Notes under the pieces: model-generated
Told to the model about the DNA's origin: nothing
Seen by the model: the letters and a program-made list of their open reading frames with translations, nothing else
Database searches by the model: none
Program-made: the position numbers and the translations under genes
Source: Liolophura sinensis
Taxonomy: Eukaryota; Mollusca; Polyplacophora; Chitonida; Chitonidae
DNA length: 60,000 nt
NCBI RefSeq assembly: GCF_032854445.1
Contig: NC_088299.1
Span: forward strand, 7,294,324 to 7,354,323
Direction: 5' to 3'
Part shown: in pieces, positions 1 to 12,400 of the stretch
Layout: each line of letters starts with the position of its first letter
Position numbering within the stretch: the first letter of the stretch is position 1

Positions 1-150
1 GCAGACGATAGCAAAGAGCTCCATCTTCTGACGAGGCATCTCAATGGCTTCATGCCCTTCCTGCTGTAACCTAGCATAATTGTTTTTGAAATCTTCATTG
101 ACTTTGATACGCTTAGGTTTGTGGTTCACTCTGCTGCAGTGTTTGTGGTT
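1..150 (-). CDS. CYLD: CYLD exon 13 (partial): end of B-box and USP segment
   Basis: Residues 791-840, phase 0 in; it runs off the left edge. It supplies histidine ligands ([11 protein letters not shown]) and ends [11 protein letters not shown], just before the segment where human CYLD has its catalytic His. The acceptor is ACTTTCAG. Intron 12 (151-1074) has no coding signal apart from the satellite. Confidence 0.92.
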
Positions 151-3100
151 CTGAAAGTAAAAATTAAAGAAATGCAGTATACATTTGAATTCAATCACCA
201 TTTCCCTAAAACACATTACAAAATTAGAAATGAAAAACAGCATTAAACTAAAAGCTCACAGAACTATTTCAATACAACTGAAGGAAGATGAAAATAGCTA
301 AGATGTAATGTGACATAAAAAGTAGTTACAAGTCATATTACTATGCTGTCACAAGTCACTTTACTGTACAAACAAATTACAGCTGTGTAGGTCACATACC
401 ATACAAGCCTGAATATAATTTTGGTCAGTGCATGATGTTTGATATGTTTACCTCACATCTGATACTTTCAACATGTTCTGTTGAAAGTATGTGTAAAATG
501 TCAGGTTTCAATCAGATAGTGTCTGAAAGTCAGTTTTGATGACCTGAAAGGTCAGCTCATATTCAAACTTGCTGTGTAGTTAAAAGTAACAAACCATTTT
601 GTTACAAGTCACATAAAATGTGGTTTCAACTCACATTCCATGTAGTTACAAGTCACATACAATGTGGTTACAAGTTACATACCGTGTAGTTACACATCAC
701 ATACAATGTGGTTTCAAGACACATTCCATGTAGTTACAAGTCACATACAATGTGGTTACAAGTTTCATACCGTGTAGCTACACATCACATACAATGTGGT
801 TTCAAGACACATTCCATGTAGTTACAAGTCACATACAATCTGGTTACAAGTTACATACCGTGTAGTTACATATCACATACAATGTGGTTTCAAGACACAT
901 TCCATGTAATTACAAGTCACATACAATGTGGTTACAAGTTACATACTGTGTACTTACAGGTCATATACAATGTGGTTACAAGTTACATACCATGTAGTTA
1001 CAAGTCCTATACAATGAAGTTACAAGTCACATACAATGTGGTTACATCACATACTATGTGGTTACGTCACATACCGTGTGGTTGCAAGTCTCACAGAATG
1101 TGTTGAGGTTGGTATTGTGAAGCTTGTAGCAATCTTTGCATTCAAAGGCCGCAATATCTCCACATATCACACAGTCCCTGGGAGCTGTCAACACAATACA
1201 ACATTTACTAATCTGAAAGATGTGAAAAGTTGCATATATGAATTGTTTCAAATGATGAGGAAATCATGGGTGACCAGAAAAACATGTCCACTGAGTTACC
1301 TGAGAAACCTACTGACCACTGGAAGGCCATGTTCAAGACAACTTACATGACTACCCACGGCAAGGTACAGTGGCACACTATACCGAAGTCTTAAACATGA
1401 CTGAAATGTTGGGCTGGCCCCAGATCTCCGACTTACAAGATGGGTATTACATAGTTAAAAGCTGAAGGTCATTTTTTTCTTCTAAGACATGTCACATATG
1501 ACATGACACATTCCAACATGAAGAATTATTGTTTATTAATTTATTTGTTTATCTGATTGATGTTTAAAGCCATACTCAAGAATGTTTAACTCATGTAAGG
1601 GCAGTGAGTTTTCTGTGTGGAAAGCCAATGACCTTTGGCAATTTACTGACACAATTTCCCACGTGTGACACAGAGATATGCACATGGCATTAGTGGAAGA
1701 CAAGTGATGTTTAATGGATGTTAGACAGTACAAAAGGCCACATGAGCCTCATGGACTCCTTACTGTTACCAAATCCCCATAAACAGTGAGAGGGGGGAGT
1801 ATGTATCAAGGCAAAATATGTTTACCAACAGACGGTAGGTCTGGTATATACTTTAAACACTTAAATCAATTTGTTAAAACTTACCGTTTTCTAAAACATC
1901 TGTTATGTCCAGTTCTAAGCTAGGTACAATCCTCTTGAACATCTTGTAGCTTTTCCCAAACCTTGGCATCTGTAGTATCAAACAGGATGGAGCCTACAAG
2001 AAAACAAAGATGTCCTTTAACAGCTGATGACAAATACTCATTGTGTACAGTAATTATTTTTCCGAACTGTCCAGGTTTCAACAACTGCAATTTTCACCCA
2101 CACATCCTCACTTCTCACACTGCAGGTTTCAACAACTTACAATTTTCATCCACTCTTCCTCACTTCTCACACTACAGGTTTCAACAACTGCAATTTTCAC
2201 CCACACTTCCTCACTTCTCACACTGCAGGTTTCAACAACTGCAATTTTCACCCACACTTCCTCACTTCTCACGCTCACACTCAACAACTGCAATTTTTAT
2301 TTCCACACTTCTCAATCTGCAGGTTTCAACAGCTGCTCTTTTTTGGGCAAACTTCCATACTTCTCACACTGCAGGTTTCAACAACTGCAATTTTCACCCA
2401 CATCTCCATACTTCTCACACTGCAGGTTTCAACAACTGCAATTTTTATTTCCACACTTCTCAATCTGCAGGTTTCAACAGCTGCACTTTTTTGGGCAAAC
2501 TTCCATACTTCTCACACAGCAGGTTTCAACGGCTGCACTTTTTTGGACAAACTTCCATATTTCTCAATCTGCACGTTTTAAAGGCTGCATACCTCCACAC
2601 TCCTCACAGTCCAGGTTTCAAGGAGTGCAATGTTTGGAAATACTTCTTAATTCCTCACAGTGGTGGTACCATTAACATTATTAGCAAAAGCCAACTTCAC
2701 CAAATTGGTCAAGAAACTTATAACAAAATGATGATCCAAACACCATCAGTTTTATAATGCTACTTCAGCATCCCAAAGCCCAACAGATACCAGACATAAC
2801 ATCTGCCAAGAATTTCAGTGGACAACACCCTTTCTAATACCTTGTCCATAGTTATCTCCCTTTCTCCAAAAATTCTCAAAGACAGGTCGGAAGTTGGAGG
2901 TCACATGACCACCCTTTCATGTCAAAAACGAAATGGCCACCCAATGTTAAAGCACTGGGGAAAAGGTCACTTTTTGCCACTTCGCTAGTGACCAGTAAGG
3001 CCTGGTTGTACAAAATAACATCACGATAACTCGGCAGAAATACTCAGACTTTCTGGAAAGCTGAAAATTATACAAATCGCTGACAGCGATTCAACAATAG

Positions 3101-6100
3101 GCATTTTCCTATGCAATAACATTGGGAGGACCGTTTTCTTCACCCACGCTGTTTGTTACTAAGGAGATCACGTGATCTGTATCTTCTGAGACGTCTTACA
3201 GAATATTGGTGTTAATGCTTACCTCAGCCAGTTTGATATCTGATTGCAGGAAGGACAACTCAAAGAGTTGTTGTGTTGTGGGTAGCTTGAGATTGTCATC
3301 TTGCTCCATGAAAAGCTGGTAATAATAACTCTCACTGAGATCTGAACCAGACCTGTAACCATAGCAACAAAAACAACACTGTGCGTGTCGCATAATTCTA
3401 TCATACTTCTTACAGTGCATGCATCGCTCTCTACCATTCGCTTCACATCAAAGCCACTTATAGCAAATTTTGAACAGAAATCTTGGGCAACGCTGACTGA
3501 TGAGGCAGGAAGTGACATCAGAAAACACAAACAATCCGTCTCAACCTTTGTCTCTAATAATACCTTATTCCCTTTATCTAAAGTATGTATAACATGATTC
3601 TAACCAAAATCTGAAAATTTTATTGATGAATGCTGATTAAATAGATCCGCGGGAGGAGACAAGTGGTGAGCCAAAGCCTAAACAAGCGTACGTGCGTCTC
3701 ACAGGCTCCAAAGGTCAAGCTTGTCTATTGGTGGCTGTAAGGAGTATTGAACTGTATCTCAAACAGAGATCATTGCGATTTATTTGGGGAAAGTGTCAAA
3801 CAATTTTTATTACGTAGTATATATAATGTATTTCTGGCATATCAAAACACATATAGGCCTTAAAATGACGCTTTTGATCTAATAAGAACATAATGAAACT
3901 CACACAAGACTATTTTATTTATTTATTTATTTATTTGATTGGTGTTTTACACCATACTCCAGAATATTTCACTTTTACGACAACAGCCAGCATTGTGGTG
4001 TGAGGAAACAGGGCAGAGCCCAGAACAAACCCACGACCATCTGCAGGCTGCTGACAGACTTTCCCACAAAACAAGTGGCCACTCACAGTGAAAAAATCAA
4101 TCAAAATGTGTCACTTAAAACAGTTAAACTTTAGATGAATCATAGCAACTGACTGGGAAACATATTCTGCAGTCCACTGACTTTAAAAGTATAAACTTGT
4201 TTTTAACAATACACTCAATCAGATGAACAACAAGACGAAAATAGTAGATTTACCTTAGTTTCAAAAATGGGTCAGCCTGCATTATTTGTGATAGCAATGA
4301 ATTCAAAAATTCTTCTGGATCTGTAACACAAATTAACCGACTTCAATAAAACACTTCCTTCAGTTGCCAGTAAGTTCAGTACGTCAATTACTTACCGGCC
4401 ACTGCATGTTCATCAATCAGAAATACAACGTATATCTCAATATCGAAAAAATGTTATATATTTTCCAATCTTATGAACTGCAAGACATTTGACATCTATG
4501 CACCAACTTCCATTGTCCATTAACAATCATTTATTCTGTTATTATCAATCAAAAAGAATTTATCTCAAGATTCTATTATTATTATTATTATTATCATTCT
4601 CAATATGATCATCCAAGCCAATCATTAATGTACAATTAATCATTAATGATTAATCATTTCCAAAGAAACTTCTTGGGCCAGTCTAATCAAGCTGTCATTA
4701 GCGAATTGTGCCTGGCATAAATGCCATGACCATATACACTGAGGGAAAACATGTACGTCACTATGGTCACTGCGCTTGGCGTAGTGTTGTAACGGCTTTG
4801 TAAAACAGGCCAATGAAGACACCACAGATACCTTTTTCTTCACTGAGCAAGCCTCGAACAGAACTGAGTTTGTCCAGCAATGATCTTAACTTCATCACTT
4901 TATCTGCTCTAACGTAGTAGTTTCTGTAAAGGAATAAGAGCCTTGTTAGAAACTTTTGAGATCAAAATATGACTTGATCTAAAACACTCACAATCAATTT
5001 TAACAAAACTTTGTGAAGCATTACTGTAAAACAAAAACAACAACAACAAAAAAATCAAATAAATGGTAGGTTTTCAAAAGGAATAACTTCTGGAGATTTC
5101 CCAGATTCTGTGCTAGTTGACCGCCACATTGAGGCCACAGAGTAAGGCATCACTTTCAGGCATTATGGTGAGGAGTACAGCCTACAATGTCATGAACAGA
5201 GTCATATCTACAAACAACTTAAGGGTTCTCATCTCAAACCAAATAATTCTTACTTGTTAGTTTTAAAAAAACTTGATTAGTTTTGCCCCCTCCCAACCCC
5301 CTCCACCCCCCAACAATTCGAAAATGAATACAAACTATCTGTTCGGACCTATTAAAGCATTATTTTGAACATTTTTTGGCCAATCTAATTTGGGTGGTAT
5401 TATATTACAGGAACAAAACAAAGGCCAGTCTTCAGACATGTAAGTCCACCATTATACTTACTTTCTTAAAGGGTTTACAATCCCTTCTTTTAATACTCTC
5501 TGAACTTCCTCATATTCCGGCAAATCGTCTTCTTTGCGTGGACGGTAGAAGATAGAATCAAAGACGGTTGTGAAATAGAACATGGCAAAGAGGGTGGCGT
5601 CTAGATAACAGGAGTTGTGGTGACCTTGAATACCCCGGTACTTCCCACAGAGCTTGCTGAAGCTGACATCATCCAGTGCTGAAGGCGGAGCTACCTCATC
5701 TTTGATATCTGGGGTCTCCAAACTACCAAAAGCTGTGAAGACGATCAATTTATTTTTAGTATTTCTTTGATAACTGTTTAATTCCTATATTTCACCTAAA
5801 GTTTAGCATTTTTCAAGTGGAACATTTTGCTTGATTCAGACTGATTAGTCTACCTTACAGGGCCACTTCAGATTTATTTATTTATTTGATTGGTGTATCA
5901 TACCGTACTCAGGAATATTTCACTTATAGGGCGGCGGCCAGCATTATGGCGGGAGGAAACCGTGTAGAGCCTGGAGGAAACTCACGACCATCCAGAGGTT
6001 GCTGGCAGACCTTCTCATGTACGGCTGGGGAGGAAGCCAGCATGAGCTGGACTTGAACTCACAGCAATCGCATTGCTGAGAGGCTGGGTCATTACACTGC

Positions 6101-6440
6101 ATTTCAGATGTGAATTTCTGTGAAATTTTGACATCTTATCAGAAAAACTTGGGTGTTCAACTGGCATCAAGGTATCATTTTAAGGCCTATTTTTAAAGTC
6201 ACACATACGATGTTGATCAGTTTTATGGATGGAGGAAACCTGAATACACAGGGTAAACCACCAAGTCCACTGACAAGTTTCACACCTTTGACTAGCGGTT
6301 TCTGAGACTCATTTTGTCAAACACCTACCTACTCAATTACTTTTTTGGCACAAAACTATTTTTCAAGTAACAGTATTTTCCACAACTCACAATTGACTCT
6401 TTCATTTTGTTTAAAGAAAGATTCATGTTACCAGCACTTC

Positions 6441-6487
<47 letters not shown>

Positions 6488-9400
6488 CTTATTTTAAATA
6501 CTAAATTTAAAGAATATTAAAGTTTACTTGCAATATATAGTACTAGCAATCACATTAGTACTGAGAATGGATGAAATTTTTTTCCACCAATCACCAATTT
6601 ACTGTTCACCCAAGAGTAAAAGTATGCATACTTAAACTGTCCGTCATTTCAGACGCACGCTGCTGTTCCACAAATCGCTTGTCCTTGCGACACTTGTACA
6701 GCGGAACAAAGAAAGCCCTTCCCATTGGACACTGGAAGAGGCGAATGTTTTTGAATGTTCCATCAGTTCCTGCTGATATTTCTTCTTCCTAAATCAGAAC
6801 AATACAGAATATAGTAACATCGGTGCATAGCAGACTTCGCAATCTGGTTATTTGTTTGACTTATCTATTTTACTTATTTGAATGTTTCACTTCCCAGGTA
6901 CGGCCGGGGAGGAAGCCAGCATGAGCTGGTATGGGGTTATCTGCTCGGATGCTGCCAACATTGTTAACATGGAATATTCGTTGTTTCTAAGTTACTCAGG
7001 ATTACTGTATTTCACACAAAGGTTAGCATTTTTCAATTCACACATTTTGTTTGATTCTGAATGATTCCTCATTATAAGGCCATTTTTACATACCAAACTT
7101 TATGTGAATTACAGTATGTACACTTTACCCTAATTCTTCTAAAAATTTGGGACAGATATCAATAGTGTCGAAAGTAAAACATTACATTTCTTTACCAGTT
7201 TACTCGGAAAAGTAAACACATGAGTATGTTGTTCATTAGATGGTCTATCCATGTGAGAAAAAAGAATCTCCATATTCCTGCTAGAATTAAATACATATTG
7301 GCTAAAATGAGCAGACCAGGTGTCCCAGATTTTAGAAGAAATAGTGTACTCATCAACTATTCCATATGATTGTTTACTTGGCTACTTAGGGTTATATCCT
7401 TTGCCTTCTGGAAAATGACCTGCAAATGTAGCCATTGGTTTATAGACAAGGTTACTGAGTACCTCTTCCATCAAGGAATTCTCTCATTGTTTATAACTTA
7501 GATTTGTAACTTAGGTTTTTAACTTCGATTTGTAACTTTGATCTGTAACTTATATTTCTCCAAAACAAGCTGTCCAACGACTTTTTAACACTTGAGCCAA
7601 AAAACTTTTTGGTGCCACTTTCAGGAACATAACAACATAGAGACAAGGAAAAGTGAGGCTGTGGGACCTTGCTTGAACAAAAGGACACAAACTCTAAAAA
7701 AAGGCGATTCCTAACATATGTGCTACAAAAGTTACATCCCTTTAACAACTTGAACCTGAAATTTATAGTTCACAACAGTGTATTAACCTAACATATTAAA
7801 GAGGTGGGGATCAAAACACAAAATCTTATACTGCAGTGTACATCCATGCACAACATGCTGTAGACCTACAAACAGGTCAATTTGAACATTAATCATATGT
7901 TACCATTTCCAGCCCTGCAATTTTCTTTTGGGGGTCTTTCTGATCTGGCACGGTGCCAATCCAGCGTATGACCCCATAAACTGTGGGGTTTCCCAGCACC
8001 TCCACCAAAGACCCCACCACCAGGTCCGGGTCCGGATCGGGTTTCTCGGTCATGGAAGGGGGTTTTAATGGCCAGTCCACTGACGACGCAGGCTCTGGGA
8101 GGCGGGATATACTCTGTGATGAGCCACAATTCTGTATACCTGACCAACAGAATAAGGTCAATTGTGATACAGAAGCTATGTACTCAGTGAGATAGTAAAA
8201 AGTTACTTGTGATACAGAAGCTGTGTACCCAGTGATAGTAATAAGTCACTTGTGATACAGAAGTGTATATGAATATGTGTATCAGTGAGATATTAAAAGA
8301 TCGCTTCATACATACTGCTCTACTTATAACACTGAAATTTTAAAGATCACTTGTGATACAGAAGTGTATATGAATATGTATATCAGTGAGATATTAAAAG
8401 ATCGCTTCATACATACTGCTCTACTTATAACACTGAAATTTTAAAGATCACTTGTGATACAGAAGTGTATATGAATATGTATATCAGTGAGATATTAAAA
8501 GATCGCTTCATACATACTGCTCTACTTATAACACTGAAATTTTAAGGATCACTTGTGATACAGAAGTGTATATGAATATGTATATCAGTGAGATATTAAA
8601 AGATCTCTTCATACATACTGCTCTACTTATAACACTGAAATTTTAAAGATCACTTGTGATACAGAAGCTATGTACTCACTGAGATAGTAAAGGTCCACTT
8701 GCGATACAGAAGCTATAAACTCAGCCAGATAGTAAAAGGTCATTTGTGATACAGAAACTATGTATGCAGTGAGACAGTAAAACAGGGAAAGGTTTAGGTT
8801 TTCTTAACCAGTGGTACAGAGAAAGGTTCAGGTTTTGTATACGAGTGATAAAGGGAAAGGTATAGGTTTTGTATACCAGTGGAACAGGGAAAGGTTTAGG
8901 TTTTGTATACCAGTGGAACAGGGAAAGGTTTAGGTTTTGTATACCAGAGGAACGGGGAAAGGCTTAGGTTTTGTATACCAGTGGAACAGGGAAGGTTTAG
9001 GTTTTGTATACCAGTAGAACGGGGAAAGGCTTAGGTTTTGTATACCAGTGGAACAGGGAAAGGTTTAGGTTTTTTATACCAGTGAAACAGGGAAAGGTTT
9101 AGGTTTTCTTAACCAGTGGTACAGGGAAAGGTTTAGGTTTTCTTAACCAGTGGTACAGGGAAATGTTTAGGTTTTTTATACCAGTGAAACAGGGAAAGGT
9201 TTAGGTTTTGTATACCAGTGGAACAGGGAAAGGTTTAGGTTTTCTTAACCAGTGGAACAGGGAAAGGTTTAGGTTTTGTATACCAGTGGAACAGGGAAAG
9301 GCTTAGGTTTTGTATACCAGAGGAACAGGGAAAGGCTTAGGTTTTGTATACTAGTGGAACAGGGAAGGTTTAGGTTTTGTATACCAGTAGAACGGGGAAA

Positions 9401-12400
9401 GGCTTAGGTTTTGTATACCAGTGGAACAGGGAAAGGTTTAGGTTTTCTTAACCAGTGGTACAGGGAAAGGTTTAGGTTTTTTATACCAGTGAAACAGGGA
9501 AAGGTTTAGGTTTTCTTAACCAGTGGTACAGGGAAAGGTTTAGGTTTTCTTAACCAGTGGTACAGGGAAAGGTTTAGGTTTTTTATACCAGTGAAACAGG
9601 GAAAGGTTTAGGTTTTCTTAACCAGTGGAACAGGGAAAGGTTTAGGTTTTCTTAATCAGTGGAACAGGGAAAGGTTTAGGTTTTGTATACCAGTGGAACA
9701 CGGAAAGGTTTAGGTCTTCTATACCAGTGGAACAGATAAAGGTTTAGGTCTTGTATACCAGTGGAACAGAGAAAGGTTAAGATCTGGTATACCAGTGGAA
9801 CAGAGAAAGATTTCTTTGTCCCAGTGGGAAATGAACATTTTGGATTGTGTATACAAGAAAGAGATTAAAGATCTCAGTCCTAGAGAAAGGATAAAAGATT
9901 TAAATTTTGTATAGGTCTATGGTTGGTGGGACACATGTGCCTGGAGTATTTATTCATCTATTTGATTGATGTTTTATACTGTACTCAAGAATATCTCACT
10001 TAATATACGACAGAGGCCAGCATTAAGGTGGGAGGGAACTGGTCAAACCTTACCAGCCCCAGGGCAAAGTGCCTTGGGTAAACCATTGACCATTGCCAGG
10101 TATAGGATAAAACCTCTCGGCTCAAAAGAAATATGCTTTTGTCTGCTCTTTACCAGACTTGCAGAATGTTATAATAATAGAAACAAAACACACGTCCTAC
10201 ATGTGTGCAGTTGACTGATTCATATGGTGATCCTGATATTTAAAACTTTTGACATACTGGCTTCCTTGTTGTGTAGGGGATTTAATCTGGGCAGTCCCAT
10301 TTCCTTTTTATCTATAAACTAGACTGCCATTGCAAAATTAAAATATTCTTGAGCACAGCGTTAAACACTAATCAAACGCATAAACGGAAAGCATTTGCAT
10401 TCTGTATATCTTTTGTAGAAGAAACTTAATAGTTTTGTGAGACATAAGACAGCACAACTTATTTATGTATACGATTTGTGTTTGACGCTATACTCTAGAA
10501 GATTATTTCACTTATACAATGGCACCCAGCATTATAGTTGGAGGAAACCCAGGGGAACCTTCGACCAGTTAGCAATAATAATCAGAAATTATGACTTATA
10601 CATCCCTTTTTTTTTTTTACAAAGCATTCAAAAGGAGTTACATCGAATATATTTAAAAAGTTAACACGTCTTCCCACCTGATTAAAAGTTATATCTACTT
10701 CCTAAAAACGGAACCTGATTCTTCAAAGAAATGCTAATTACTACTGACTGTTCATATACTACACCTGATAGTACAGTCCTTGTAGATAATACAAGAACAT
10801 AATTGGACACATTTATCAATTTTTTTACCAAATGCACAATTTGTCAAACTTTCAGGATTTGAACCCTGTCCATTGTGCCTGACTTGGTTTGAACTTGAGC
10901 TGATACAGAATGGGGCAAAAATACAATGCCTCTGGCTTGGTTTGACTTTAGCTTACAGAATGAGACTAGAATACATGAACTCTTACAAAAAATCCATCTT
11001 ACCTTTTTTTCATAACAGTTCAAAATATTCATCACTCTTTCATTCCAACTTCATCATTTTCAAAACATTCACCATGACATACATATGTATACCTTAAAGT
11101 GCAGAGGTAAGGTGTATCCATACACTAGACATATCAGGCAAACCAGGCTATCAGAACAAACACTGTGGCCACCAGCCCAGCTACACACAACCATGTATTA
11201 TGGGGAAATTCCCTAGGGTATCCCTGAAAATTCTAAAATTAGCAATCTAACATGTAGTATATACATGCTTATCTTTACCGACAAGGAAATATGTGTCCTC
11301 ATTCCAAAGCCATAGTAAATGCCGATTTGAGCATCAGGCCTGCAGATTACTACTAAATCGTGGAAATATTCAAATTTGCAGCTTTTAGTGTATACTGCTA
11401 CATATATACCTGCGAATTATCTTCATATCAGTCAGTTTAAATATCTCCTCTCTATTCTCTGTTACATCCGTGCTCTAATTGTTCATGAGCTCTTGGTGAT
11501 AATAAGTGGTTGACGGTGGGCCATTTGCACTGTCTTTCGTTCAAGATCACTTGTCTTCCACCTTCTATTTTCATGTATTTTTACCATAAATATAATGAAA
11601 TTGGCAAAATGCAGAAAGGGATGATATTTATTTGATTGGTGTTTCCGGGGGGAAAACCTATGGCACACCTTTCCATATACGGTCGGAGAGGAAGCCAGCA
11701 TGAACTTGAACTTACAGTGACTGCATTGGTGATACCAGGCTCCTGGGTCATTGTGCTGCTGCAAACCACCTCAGACACAGAGGCCCCTAAAGGGGTGATA
11801 CATCAACTACATTGGAATTGTAGCTTATTCCTTTGGATTTAGCAGAAAAATGTAAGGGACTACCCATTGTCACCTAGTTATAGCAGATGCGAAACAACTG
11901 GAATTGTGGTCTGTACAGAGACAGATGGATTGGCAGACAGACAAAATCTTGATATCGTATGACCCGCATAAGGTTGGGCGCAATCACATGAGCATACACC
12001 TCAACTGCTCAGCTCTCTATGGTAGCTTTACATCACTATAACCACTCAACAGGGATGACTTGTGTACCCCATTTCCGTGACACAAGAAGTCTTTTTTTAG
12101 GTACATGACTCAAATGACCTTGGTGTTGTCATATTTTCATTTATTTATTCCACCGTTGCTTAACAACATACTCGAAAATTTTTCACTAATACGATGGCGG
12201 TCAGTTTTATCAGTGGAGGAAACTGGTATGCATGGCATAAACCAATGACCTTTGGCAAGAATCTTCCAAACTTTTCCCACATATGACCATATTGGTGAAA
12301 GACAAGTGGTCTTCAACGAATGTTTATTTATTCATTTGAATGGTGTTTTACGTCGTACTCAAGAATATTTTGCTAATACAACGGCAGCCAGCATTATGGT

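Noticed and set aside
882-1350. Short plus-strand open frames over the satellite and exon 12
   Set aside because: Repeat-derived or antisense shadows of the CYLD exon.
1963-2757. Open frames of 264 and 210 codons on the plus strand
   Set aside because: They arise because the 51-bp tandem unit is a multiple of three without stops; the peptide is a 17-residue echo in two frames and lies antisense inside a CYLD intron.
8777-9815. Possible CRISPR-like or telomeric array
   Set aside because: Units are contiguous without unique spacers, so it is not CRISPR. The TTTAGG motif occurs once per 34 bases, not as a telomeric hexamer or heptamer array.
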